A stretch of 20,166 bases of DNA. Origin: a virus. Position 1 is the stretch's first letter; the number at the start of each line of letters is the position of its first letter. The stretch spans positions 1-20,166 of IMG/VR virus record IMGVR_UViG_3300042691_000616; one strand, 5' to 3'. Shown piece after piece: positions 6,098 through 14,032 of the stretch. Below the pieces are notes generated by a model that worked only from the letters and a program-made list of their open reading frames with translations, was not told the DNA's origin and searched no databases. Position numbers and translations under genes: made by a program.

Positions 6098-6996
6098 CAG
6101 TTTGCCTCCAATTGTGCTTTGAGGCTGTCAACCTCGGCCTTGAGTTCCTGAACGGCTTTCACCAAGGTGGCGACCAAGAACGAGGTGTCTACGCCCTGAT
6201 ACTGCGGGTTGCCATCGGCATCTACAGCGTCCTTCTCACCCGTCACGCAATCAGGCACGACAGCTTGCAGTTCATGCGCGATGAAGCCTTGGCCGTCCGA
6301 GCCGTCAGCCTTCCATGTGTAGGTCACAGGGTTCAACTGGGCAATCTTCGCCAGAGCATCCTGCATGGGCTGGACGTTCTCTTTCAGGCGGTAGTCGGAG
6401 GAGGTGACGTAAGAGGTGGCGGTGGTCGTTACATCAATGCGGCCTACCTGCGTGGTGTCCCTAAGAAATGCTGCCACGGCCCCGTTGCTAGTTCTGCGTC
6501 TAATAAAAAGAGACGCGTTGGCGCTCCGTGACAGTGAGATGGCACCAGCGCCCTCAATAGAACAACCATCCGCAGAGCCACTAAATACGTCTATATTGCT
6601 GGTTTGCCCTACAGTTACAACTCCGTCAGAGCCGATGCGGGCGCGTTCGGTGTTGTTGGTATTGAAAATCAACGCGGCATTGTCTTGTACGTTGATGTAA
6701 GTGTTGCCGCCACTTACTTGTTGGAATACGGAACCGTTCGTAGAGCCGCTGTCCCTTACCCTGTAGCCGGGAGAGCTTCCAAGCACATCAACTCGCCAAC
6801 CCGGCGAACTCGTCCCGACCCCCAAGTCGCCATCCGCATCAAACCGAGCAACCTCAACCCCACCTTCGGCGAAGGCGATGGTATCAGCCGCAGGGAAGAA
6901 CACCCCGGTGTTGGTGTCCTCGCCCTGCACAGCCGGAGTGGAGGCCGAGCCGTTGGCACCCGCGATGCCAGTTGTTCCGTTGAGCGTCAAAGCCAT
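6097..6996 (-). CDS. Tail protein with C-terminal S74 intramolecular chaperone (copy 1)
   Basis: This is a 299-residue tail spike or fibre protein. It begins MALTLNGTTGI and has the same middle blocks as its paralogue (VFFPAADTIAFAEGG, GVGTSSPG, NNTERARIG). The final 100 residues are an S74 chaperone: S200 in SDYRLKENV is the expected self-cleavage residue with K205 as its partner, followed by the GFIAHELQAVVP core and a terminal coiled coil (VQELKAEVDSLKAQLEAN). The body between is only about 200 residues, too short for an enzymatic spike, so it is probably an adhesin. An in-frame TTG precedes the ATG by one codon. The ATG gives a one-base overlap with the fibre gene stop and lacks a strong ribosome site, so coupling is likely. 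Confidence 0.88.
   Translation of the reverse strand: MALTLNGTTGIAGANGSASTPAVQGEDTNTGVFFPAADTIAFAEGGVEVARFDADGDLGVGTSSPGWRVDVLGSSPGYRVRDSGSTNGSVFQQVSGGNTYINVQDNAALIFNTNNTERARIGSDGVVTVGQTSNIDVFSGSADGCSIEGAGAISLSRSANASLFIRRRTSNGAVAAFLRDTTQVGRIDVTTTATSYVTSSDYRLKENVQPMQDALAKIAQLNPVTYTWKADGSDGQGFIAHELQAVVPDCVTGEKDAVDADGNPQYQGVDTSFLVATLVKAVQELKAEVDSLKAQLEAN
6633..6660. repeat. 28-bp exact direct repeat, copy in S74 gene 1
   Basis: Partner of the copy at 5614-5641, in the same orientation and 1019 bases away, at the equivalent protein position. Recombination between the two would fuse the front of one S74 protein to the chaperone of the other and delete one gene. Confidence 0.8.
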
Positions 6997-8228
6997 CAAA
7001 GCACCACGTAGTTTGAGCCAGAGGGAATAGTCACGGTCACGCCTGAGTTAATAGAAATCGGGCCGACCGACATTGCGTTTTTGTTCGTGGTCAGCGTGTA
7101 GTTCGTGGTGACAGTCTGACCGTTCTCAATGAAGATCTCATCTGCACCGCCGCCCGTCGCACCGCCGCCGACCGATCCCCAAGCAGAGCCGTTGTAGCCC
7201 TCGAACTTGGTGACATCGCTGTTGAAGCGGAAGTAACCAGCGGCAGGCGTACCATCGCGCTGAGCCTGCGTGCCGGTCGGAATGACAGCAGATCCAGTGT
7301 CAGATGTCTTGGCAACCCGGTTGGCAGCCAGGGCAGCCGATGCAGCCGCAGCCGTGGCAGAGTTGCTTGCGTTGGTTGCCGACGTAGCAGCAGCCGATGC
7401 AGAAGAAGAGGCATTGCTGGCCTGGGTCGTAGCGGTCGAGGCCGAAGAGGAAGCCGAGCTGGCCGAGCCAGCCGAGGCAGTGGCAGAGTTGGCTGCGTTG
7501 GTGGCCGAAGTTGCCGCTGCAGACGCAGACGATGCAGCAGCCGAGGCTGACGTGGCCGCCGCAGCCGCGTCAACAATCAACGCCCACTTGGCCACATCAG
7601 CGTTGCTGCTGATCGGCTGAGATCCAGTGGAGGTGTGCGCCGTCACGCAGATGTAGATGTTATCGTTTGACGTATCCTTGACGATGTCGCGCTCAGCAAA
7701 GGCCGTGCTGGTGGCCCAGTTGCCGCGATAGGTGCCAAGCTCCTGGGCAACCGACAACTCGCCGGCGCTGTTGAAAGCGAAGACCTTGCTGGCACGGTCA
7801 GCAGCCGACACCGTGAATTCGGTCGAGCCGATCGTGTTGGTGCGCGATGCCTTGATCGATCGGCCCAGCTCTTCGTCATGCTGCTGCACGATGAACGTCA
7901 GCTTGTCCAAGGCATCTTCCAGCGACTGAGCCGGGAACGGATCGTTCTCAACCAGATCCAGCTCTTGCACCAGATCCTGCTCGCGCAGAATGGTCAGCGT
8001 CTCACCAGATGCCGGCGCCGTCAGCATGGTGACGTTGCCGCCGCCTGCGTTGCCGACACCGCTGACAGTGTAGTGCGTGGTGATCGTCTTGACGGTCTCA
8101 GTGCCAGTGGCCGAGCGCACGATGACGGTCAGGTCATCCTGGTCAAAGATCTTGAAAGAGTAAGCAAAGACAGTGGTCGAGCCATTGCCGTTAAACTGTA
8201 CCCTACTGGTGCTGCTGCTGACGGTCAT
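6996..8228 (-). CDS. T7-like tail fibre with CBM-like domain and Ala/Ser stalk
   Basis: This is a 410-residue tail fibre. Residues 1-130 match the T7 gp17-type N-terminal attachment domain (VQFNGNGSTTVFAYSFKIF, ASGETLTILRE, SLEDALDKL), which docks to the tail. Residues about 168-216 (GNWATSTAFAERDIV, NIYICVTAHTS, AKWAL) resemble a small chitin-binding-like module. Residues 220-305 are an almost pure Ala/Ser/Thr stalk, probably a trimeric coiled coil. After GYFRFN and FEGYNGSAW, the end (DEIFIENGQTVTTNYT, NAMSVGP, VTIPSG) is a tip found on many short-tailed phage fibres, so the protein looks complete. There is no enzymatic domain. AGGAG lies seven bases before the ATG. It leads the adhesion gene group and may be the base on which the S74 proteins sit. 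Confidence 0.9.
   Translation of the reverse strand: MTVSSSTSRVQFNGNGSTTVFAYSFKIFDQDDLTVIVRSATGTETVKTITTHYTVSGVGNAGGGNVTMLTAPASGETLTILREQDLVQELDLVENDPFPAQSLEDALDKLTFIVQQHDEELGRSIKASRTNTIGSTEFTVSAADRASKVFAFNSAGELSVAQELGTYRGNWATSTAFAERDIVKDTSNDNIYICVTAHTSTGSQPISSNADVAKWALIVDAAAAATSASAAASSASAAATSATNAANSATASAGSASSASSSASTATTQASNASSSASAAATSATNASNSATAAAASAALAANRVAKTSDTGSAVIPTGTQAQRDGTPAAGYFRFNSDVTKFEGYNGSAWGSVGGGATGGGADEIFIENGQTVTTNYTLTTNKNAMSVGPISINSGVTVTIPSGSNYVVL
7353..7403. repeat. Stalk repeat, second unit
   Basis: This encodes fibre residues 276-292 (SASAAATSATNASNSAT). It is an imperfect copy of bases 7479-7529 at a spacing of 126 bases (42 residues), with differences mostly at silent positions. 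Confidence 0.65.
7479..7529. repeat. Stalk repeat, first unit
   Basis: This encodes fibre residues 234-250 (SASAAATSATNAANSAT), the first of two copies in the Ala/Ser stalk. The 42-residue period is six heptads. Confidence 0.65.
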
Positions 8229-8231
8229 GGC

Positions 8232-11200
8232 TCACTCCTGATTTTCCTCTTGAGCTTTCCTGTCTTGCAGGTCTCGATATGCCTGCGCCAAGTTAGCATA
8301 CTGCGGTTCGCTCAGCAATTTTTCTAAGCCGGCATCCATAAATGCGCGGTTGAGCCTTTTGACCATTAATTTCTTTTGGTCGTCAGACGCTGCAGTGTAC
8401 TCGCGAGTGAAGATCAATTGCTCCAACGACTCGCGGAAGTAGGCTACGCCGCGACCATGAAGATTTAACGGCGTTTCGTTCTTGGCAATCCGCACCCAAT
8501 CAGACTTGGCTCCGTTGCTAAGCTTGATGCCTCCGACGGTTTCAGGGTTGTTAAGTGGCCAGCCACTAGCATCTTGCGCCAGACGCATCAGCTCGCTTTC
8601 AACGACGTTCAGTTCCCGTCCTGGCTTGATGGTCATGCCGCTGGTCAAGTTCCAAAGCGCCAAGCCTGGACGCGCCCAAAAGCTTGTATCCTCTGCGCCG
8701 ATCGCGTTGCCGAGCGTGTCGTACTGAATGGCGTTCAGATCTCGCTCATCGGCAAACCTGCTATCCTGCTGCTGAAACGCACGCAAAGTAGTAAATGCCT
8801 CAAGCATCATCCTGCCAGAATCGGCCTTTGGCAGACCAATAACATCATACCTTGGGTTGCCATCTCTGTCTGTGAAGTTGGGATCGCCTGCTGCGTGAGC
8901 AGTCTCCACATCGACCATTGTGTAATACTCTACGTCGTCACGCGGTTCGACCTTTGTAGGATCAAGAGTTGTTTCAATGCTACGCTGCAAAGAACTCACA
9001 GGGCTAGGTACTCCTGCTGGAGTAGCTGCATATGCTGGGCTTTTCAAAATCCGCATAGGATCTTGATACGAGAAGGCATCATAAAGCTGAGAAATGCCCT
9101 CCAACATTGGAAGCTCTTTGTAGTACTCAGCGACAGATCCAATCATAGCCCCAGCCATAGTCTGAGCCTTTGTAATGTCATTTGCTGCTTTCCAGGCATC
9201 AGGTATCGAAGCGCCCAACCCGATTATGGAAGCGTAAACGCCAAAGCCCGAATAGTTGACATAGTCAAGAGGACCATTCGGTCGGCCATACTCATCGTAA
9301 AGCGGCAGAAAATCACCGTCTTGATCAACCGGGAAGTCTTTGCCACGGAAGACAAAGCTGTAAGGCTGCCAGCCAGGAGGCAGAGCCTGGCGTTCTTTTG
9401 CATCGAAAGGGGTTGAGCTTGTGATCCTGCCTTCAAGGGCCATGTTTGCAACCACGCCCATCGTCATCCCAGCCACGCTCCAACGGCCAAGCGCAAGCTG
9501 CTGCGCCTTCGGGCCGTTGTAGCCCAACATATCTTTGTACACTTGGATTCTGCCGGGGATTGGCAGTCGCTCCAAGACGCGCAGGATTTCGTTTGTTGGG
9601 GCCGTTGAGAAAGGCACGACAATCCTGCCCAGAAACGGAATTTGTTGAAACTGTGACGCGAGCTTTCCGAGAACGCCTGCGTCCAAGGTCATGGTGTCAT
9701 AGCGTGCTTTGTAGATTAGATCTTCAGACACAGCACGCGGATCAAGAAGAACCATGCCTGCTTCATCAAGAGCCTTTTGCGGATCTTCACCAGCACGCAA
9801 CCCAGCCTGATAGCGCCGGTGCGCTGAAACGTACAGTTCGCCACGCTGCGAAATTGTCTTGAAGAATTCGTCTCCAGCCAGCAATGCTCGGAAACCGATT
9901 CTAGTCATTTTGCCGAAGTTGTCGATTGCACGCGCATAGAGAGTGCCACTGTTCTCTCCCGTCCACCTGATCGCGCCAACGCTGTATTCCAGCTTGTTCA
10001 TCTGATCTGTCGGGATTTCTGTTCTGAAAGCTTTGCCCGCAATTTTAAATGCGTCGCTGGCACTCTCAAGCCAACCCCTTACCCGGTACATAGCATCGGC
10101 CATGTAGACCTGATCCTCGCGCAGATTGTATGGGGTATTCTTGCCTTTCACTTTTCTGATTGCTGCGCCCCAGGCTCCGGCCAACATTTCCTCTGGCAAC
10201 TGCGCGGCCATGAAGCCCATCGTTCCGATGATATTTTTCGCTTGCGTTCTCGGCGAAGATAGCAAGCCAGCCAAGTAAAGCTCAGAGACAACGTCTGAGG
10301 TTCTGGCAAGAAAACCACGCTGCGACATGTCATTGATTGCTTTAAGCTTCTCACCCTCTGGGAGTTTTCCGAAGGACAAGATGCGCTCAGCCAGAGCGTC
10401 TGTCGCGTCATCAGTGCCTGAGTCGCGCAGGAAGTTTTTCGCTTCTTCGCTCAAACGCTGGGCGTTCAGCTCACCAGACACAGGAATGCGGAAAGATTGC
10501 AGCGCACGAGCCGCTTCAGTCTGCGCACCCTTAAGCTGGAGCTGAATGCCTGCATGGATCGCAAGCTGGCGGCGGAATGCCAACCGATCGGTTGATGTAG
10601 CCGCACCCGTCTTGATCGACTCGGCCATAGTTGCCAGCTTGGTTGCGCTGCGCACAAGCAAATCTCGGGCCGCAACCATCTCTGCCGCATTCAACGAACC
10701 TTCGCCGACCTTGCGGGCAAGCAACGTGCGCGACAAGCCTATTTCATCAGCCGCAAGCTTTGCCGCGTCTTCGATCGTTGTCTTGTTGGAAATCACCCCA
10801 CGGGTAACAGCAAGCTGTTGATCTTTAAGGGTTTCTGCGACAGCCGTGATGGTGGCCTTCACATCATCCGTGGTGTTCATGTAGTCGAAGTTGAAGTCAC
10901 CGCCATCCTGCAGGCTCTTGATCTCCAGATCTCGCTTGGACAGAGCATCAAGAATAGGGTCGGTGATCTCTTCGGGAGCAACTGCCGTTTCGGCGCGGAA
11001 GCCTCGGGCATCAGCGGTCAGGGCTTTCTGCGCGTCGGTGCGGATAGCATTTGCGCCTTCAGCGGCCTCTGCTGCCTGCTGGTTCAGCGCGTCGGTGGCC
11101 GATTGCAGAACGTCTGGTGCCACTGGTGCCGGCGGCGCATTGACGCCTGGCGCTTGCATCCCACGCTCCTGAAACCGCCGCACGCCTTCCGGCGACAGCA

Positions 11201-11552
11201 CCTGCGGTGCCAGAGCTTCCTGGGCTGCCCGCTCAGAAAAGTCTCCCATGTCAGCGAATAGCCGACGCTCATTCGGCGTAGGTATCCGCTGAACCACGCC
11301 TGCGCCAATGGTCGGACCAACAGCAGGCGCAAAGCGCGGATCTGCCATGCCCGCTCCAGACGGCGCAGCGGCTGGCGGCACTTCGCCAATCACGCTGCGG
11401 CCAAGCTTTTGCAGCAGCTCCTTGAATGCCCCACCCTGCGCGACCCGCGTCAGTTGCTCGGGCGCACCTGCAAACTCAGTTGGTGCGCCTGCAGCGTCCA
11501 TAGCGGATCGCTGCATCTGCTCGGTCGAAAGCTGGTTGGGGTCGATTGCCAT
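8232..11552 (-). CDS. Large internal virion (ejection) protein, gp16-like
   Basis: This 1106-residue protein is probably packed inside the capsid and injected with the DNA, by position and size (T7 gp16 is 1318 residues). The first 170 residues are Ala/Pro-rich; helical segments fill 170-425. Motifs recalled from large phage internal proteins are AGLLSSPRTQAKNIIG (428-443), VLLDPRA (601-607), IVVPFSTAPTNEILR (644-658) and ALPPGWQPYSF (723-733). Weak hydrophobic stretches occur near 691-707 and 768-783. I see no lytic transglycosylase motif such as that at the start of T7 gp16. GAGG lies seven bases before the ATG, 13 nt after the 62-residue gene, and three bases separate it from the fibre gene. 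Confidence 0.8.
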   Translation of the reverse strand: MAIDPNQLSTEQMQRSAMDAAGAPTEFAGAPEQLTRVAQGGAFKELLQKLGRSVIGEVPPAAAPSGAGMADPRFAPAVGPTIGAGVVQRIPTPNERRLFADMGDFSERAAQEALAPQVLSPEGVRRFQERGMQAPGVNAPPAPVAPDVLQSATDALNQQAAEAAEGANAIRTDAQKALTADARGFRAETAVAPEEITDPILDALSKRDLEIKSLQDGGDFNFDYMNTTDDVKATITAVAETLKDQQLAVTRGVISNKTTIEDAAKLAADEIGLSRTLLARKVGEGSLNAAEMVAARDLLVRSATKLATMAESIKTGAATSTDRLAFRRQLAIHAGIQLQLKGAQTEAARALQSFRIPVSGELNAQRLSEEAKNFLRDSGTDDATDALAERILSFGKLPEGEKLKAINDMSQRGFLARTSDVVSELYLAGLLSSPRTQAKNIIGTMGFMAAQLPEEMLAGAWGAAIRKVKGKNTPYNLREDQVYMADAMYRVRGWLESASDAFKIAGKAFRTEIPTDQMNKLEYSVGAIRWTGENSGTLYARAIDNFGKMTRIGFRALLAGDEFFKTISQRGELYVSAHRRYQAGLRAGEDPQKALDEAGMVLLDPRAVSEDLIYKARYDTMTLDAGVLGKLASQFQQIPFLGRIVVPFSTAPTNEILRVLERLPIPGRIQVYKDMLGYNGPKAQQLALGRWSVAGMTMGVVANMALEGRITSSTPFDAKERQALPPGWQPYSFVFRGKDFPVDQDGDFLPLYDEYGRPNGPLDYVNYSGFGVYASIIGLGASIPDAWKAANDITKAQTMAGAMIGSVAEYYKELPMLEGISQLYDAFSYQDPMRILKSPAYAATPAGVPSPVSSLQRSIETTLDPTKVEPRDDVEYYTMVDVETAHAAGDPNFTDRDGNPRYDVIGLPKADSGRMMLEAFTTLRAFQQQDSRFADERDLNAIQYDTLGNAIGAEDTSFWARPGLALWNLTSGMTIKPGRELNVVESELMRLAQDASGWPLNNPETVGGIKLSNGAKSDWVRIAKNETPLNLHGRGVAYFRESLEQLIFTREYTAASDDQKKLMVKRLNRAFMDAGLEKLLSEPQYANLAQAYRDLQDRKAQEENQE

Positions 11553-11565
11553 TGGAGCGCCTCTG

Positions 11566-11754
11566 TTACTTCTTGCGGAACTGCTCGGGCAGCTCTTCCT
11601 CTAGCTCAGACCCAAAGATCTCAGGCGCTTCGCCAAAGTATGCGAGTTCAATGTATTGCTCGCGGGTCATGGGCAAATTGAACTTACGCATGACCGCAAG
11701 AATACCGTCACTGTTGTTCCCAGGTTGGGGGCCGGATACCGCCTGCTCGCTCAC
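11566..11754 (-). CDS. Small acidic protein between internal virion genes
   Basis: This is a 62-residue soluble protein with the core MTREQYIELAYFGEAPEIFGSELEEELPEQFRKK. The start is GTG, supported by AAGGAG eight bases upstream, inside the end of the 774-residue gene (47-nt overlap in another frame). Small proteins with a similar core are, from memory, found beside internal virion genes of other short-tailed phages, but their role is not known to me. The acidic helical nature and position suggest an assembly partner of the ejection proteins. Confidence 0.75.
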   Translation of the reverse strand: MSEQAVSGPQPGNNSDGILAVMRKFNLPMTREQYIELAYFGEAPEIFGSELEEELPEQFRKK

Positions 11755-14032
11755 TTACCAAACTCCTTGCCTCGTCAATTTCAATTTCGCCGTTGCGGTA
11801 TCTTGTCCAGATCGCATCGACATCGGCATTGTTCTTTGCGGTCTTGAACGTGTCAGGGAATAGGCCACGCACCGCTTCCCATGTGATAGACTGCATCTGC
11901 CGTGGGAGTATACCACGCTCTGCAGCCGCGCGTCGATACGCCTCTGCGTACAAACCGTAGTTGCCAGACATGCCTGTGGTCGAGGAGCCTTTTGTCGTGC
12001 CTCGCCCAGCAACGCTGATGTTCTTGAAGTTGTGATCGACCTCAAGAGAGTTGCCGGATAGCGGGCGCATCAAACCTGCGGCTACAGCGTGCGTGTCGAT
12101 CGTCACATCGCCATACGGCGAGTTGGGGTCATAGATGTTGTTGTAGAAGTTTCTGACCTTGTGGCGCTCGCCCATCAAGCGCGAGATCGTGTTGACATCG
12201 CCATTCGATTCAATCGCACCGATAGCCTTGCCGATCTCGTTCAGCGAACCCCAAGCCACGCGAGAGGCCGATCCGTCTGCATTGCGTGCAACATCCAAGA
12301 AGTCACCTTCTGGAGACACAACCCGATAGTCAGGGATCTTGTAGGTTTGGTCGTGCAGACGGACGAACAAAGCACGCAGCGTATTTTGAACCGCCGGATC
12401 TGGGTCGGTGATCTGATTATACGACTTGCCCTTGATGGCCTGCAGCAAAGGTTCGTACTTGGGTTTGTTCAAAGATTCGATGCCTCTGAACGTGGCTTCC
12501 ATTTCAGAGGTGAACGATGTCGGCGTATTGCCCTTTGGCTTGATGACATCAAGCACTCGCTCGGCCAAGCTCACATTCTGATACCAATCTTTTTGCGGAG
12601 ACAGTGCCGCAAGTGCGCCAGCAATTGAGGTGTCTGGCACGCCATAATCTTTTGACCAGCGCTCAGTGATGTTGCGTGCGCCGTCGTACCAGAGCTGGCT
12701 GCGCGTGCGGGTGTCTTCTGGCACTTGATCGTGCAGATAGAGCAGGTTGTCCTTCACATGCGTGATGAACTGCTCTGCGGTTTCTTCCGTTGTTGCGTCG
12801 GGAGCGGGCCGCATATTCGGGTAATCTCTGGTGATGCCGACGTTGTAGTCAAACAGCTTCGGCTCTTTCTTCAGCTCCTCCAAACCGACAACCAGTGTGC
12901 CGGTCATCGGGTCTTCTTGAGCTTTCATAGCCGTTGGGAAGCGGGTTGAGATGCGACCAGGCAATCCACCTTGGATCGCGCCAGTGCCATCAACAGCCGC
13001 AGCTCCCAAGCTTTGCGGCGTGCCGGCAGGCTGGAAGATCTCCATCAGCATGTCCTTGTCGCCTTGGGCGATGGCACGGCTGGTGCCGATCGCGTCGGCA
13101 AGCATGTTCTTTGCGAAAGGGGACGCCTCTCGCAACAAGTTTTTAGCAGGATCGGTCAGGCCATTAATAAGTGGCACGAATTCAGCAACGCCAAGTGTCG
13201 TTAGACCAATCCCGATTGCCGCATCAATCGCACCGACCTTCATCATGTTTGTGTCGCCAGATGCGATACCATCGCTGATCATCTTGTAGCCAGAATTGAA
13301 GGTGCGAGCGCCCTCGTCTACGGTTTCTGCCCCGCCATACGCAGGGACCGTGACACCTGCGAAATCGGTAAAGAGTTTGGAAAACGCACGGACATCGCTT
13401 GGGTCGTCTAGGTTTTCTTGGCCAATTATGCTTTGCAATGCTGAACTGATCGCATCGCCAATAGCTCCAGTAGGCTCTCGGTTGGGGTCGAGCGTGTTGA
13501 AAATTACGCCCTGCACGCCCTCACGCAAACTTGTTTCCCGTGGCATTACCATCTCAGCGCCAGGCTGCTGCGCATACTGCGCCATCTGATCTGGCGTCAG
13601 CTTCATCGCATTAAGGATGTTGGGCTGCGCCATGTATTGCTCATTGCGGGATTTCTCATACTGCAAAATTTCTGCTTGAGAATACCCAGCCATGTCATAG
13701 TCGTCAAAACTTGGATCTTTGCCGCCAATATTGCTGGGATTGCTCTTAAAGTTTTTTGAAAAAGTATCGATGTCTTCTGAAGCTGGAACGGCTGCGGCAA
13801 CCGCAGCATCCGTCTCTACCATTTGCTTCGGCGTCACAAGCCGATCGCCCACGCGCATCCTGCCGCCAGACGGCAGATCAATGTAAACCGACTCCGTGTT
13901 GCGGTTGGGGTTGCTGACAACGTAACCACCACGCACGTTATTGATTGAAACGCCTGAGTATGCCTTGATTCGAGCCGCTTCATTGTAGCGGGTCATCTCA
14001 AGGTCGGTGTCATTGTTCAGCGTGTAAGCCAT
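11708..14032 (-). CDS. Internal virion protein with C-terminal DNA-glycosylase-like domain
   Basis: This 774-residue protein lies between gp15- and gp16-like genes, so it is probably carried in the virion. Residues 1-60 are a beta-rich segment, 60-260 are helical and low in motifs, and 266-292 form a hydrophobic stretch. Residues about 400-735 form a separate domain with LSPQKDWYQN (477-486), GERHKVRNFYNN (621-632), VTIDTHAV (643-650) and QMQSITWEAVRGLFP (711-725). This block recurs in unnamed phage proteins. Its K-x-F-Y then D-T-H order resembles the helix-hairpin-helix and VDTH parts of endonuclease III-type glycosylases, with D646 in the catalytic Asp place. That match is by eye. ATG 14032 overlaps the upstream stop by one base. 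Confidence 0.75.
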   Translation of the reverse strand: MAYTLNNDTDLEMTRYNEAARIKAYSGVSINNVRGGYVVSNPNRNTESVYIDLPSGGRMRVGDRLVTPKQMVETDAAVAAAVPASEDIDTFSKNFKSNPSNIGGKDPSFDDYDMAGYSQAEILQYEKSRNEQYMAQPNILNAMKLTPDQMAQYAQQPGAEMVMPRETSLREGVQGVIFNTLDPNREPTGAIGDAISSALQSIIGQENLDDPSDVRAFSKLFTDFAGVTVPAYGGAETVDEGARTFNSGYKMISDGIASGDTNMMKVGAIDAAIGIGLTTLGVAEFVPLINGLTDPAKNLLREASPFAKNMLADAIGTSRAIAQGDKDMLMEIFQPAGTPQSLGAAAVDGTGAIQGGLPGRISTRFPTAMKAQEDPMTGTLVVGLEELKKEPKLFDYNVGITRDYPNMRPAPDATTEETAEQFITHVKDNLLYLHDQVPEDTRTRSQLWYDGARNITERWSKDYGVPDTSIAGALAALSPQKDWYQNVSLAERVLDVIKPKGNTPTSFTSEMEATFRGIESLNKPKYEPLLQAIKGKSYNQITDPDPAVQNTLRALFVRLHDQTYKIPDYRVVSPEGDFLDVARNADGSASRVAWGSLNEIGKAIGAIESNGDVNTISRLMGERHKVRNFYNNIYDPNSPYGDVTIDTHAVAAGLMRPLSGNSLEVDHNFKNISVAGRGTTKGSSTTGMSGNYGLYAEAYRRAAAERGILPRQMQSITWEAVRGLFPDTFKTAKNNADVDAIWTRYRNGEIEIDEARSLVSERAGGIRPPTWEQQ
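11763..11768 (-). promoter_or_regulatory. Ribosome binding site for the GTG start at 11754
   Basis: AAGGAG on the minus strand, eight bases before GTG 11754, inside the upstream gene. It is the main support for this small GTG-started gene being real. Confidence 0.65.

Noticed and set aside
7333-7575. Possible CRISPR-like or tandem repeat array
   Set aside because: The repetition comes from Ala/Ser/Thr codons of a fibre stalk; spacers and repeats are not of constant length and everything is in frame.
7091-7576. Minus-strand frame of 161 codons, Leu/Arg/Pro-rich
   Set aside because: It is an out-of-frame reading of the Ala/Ser stalk of the tail fibre; the repetitive DNA simply lacks stops in this frame.
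8574-9416. Plus-strand open frame of 280 codons
   Set aside because: It is antisense to the gp16-like gene and its translation has no domain pattern, with many scattered Cys, His and Ile residues.
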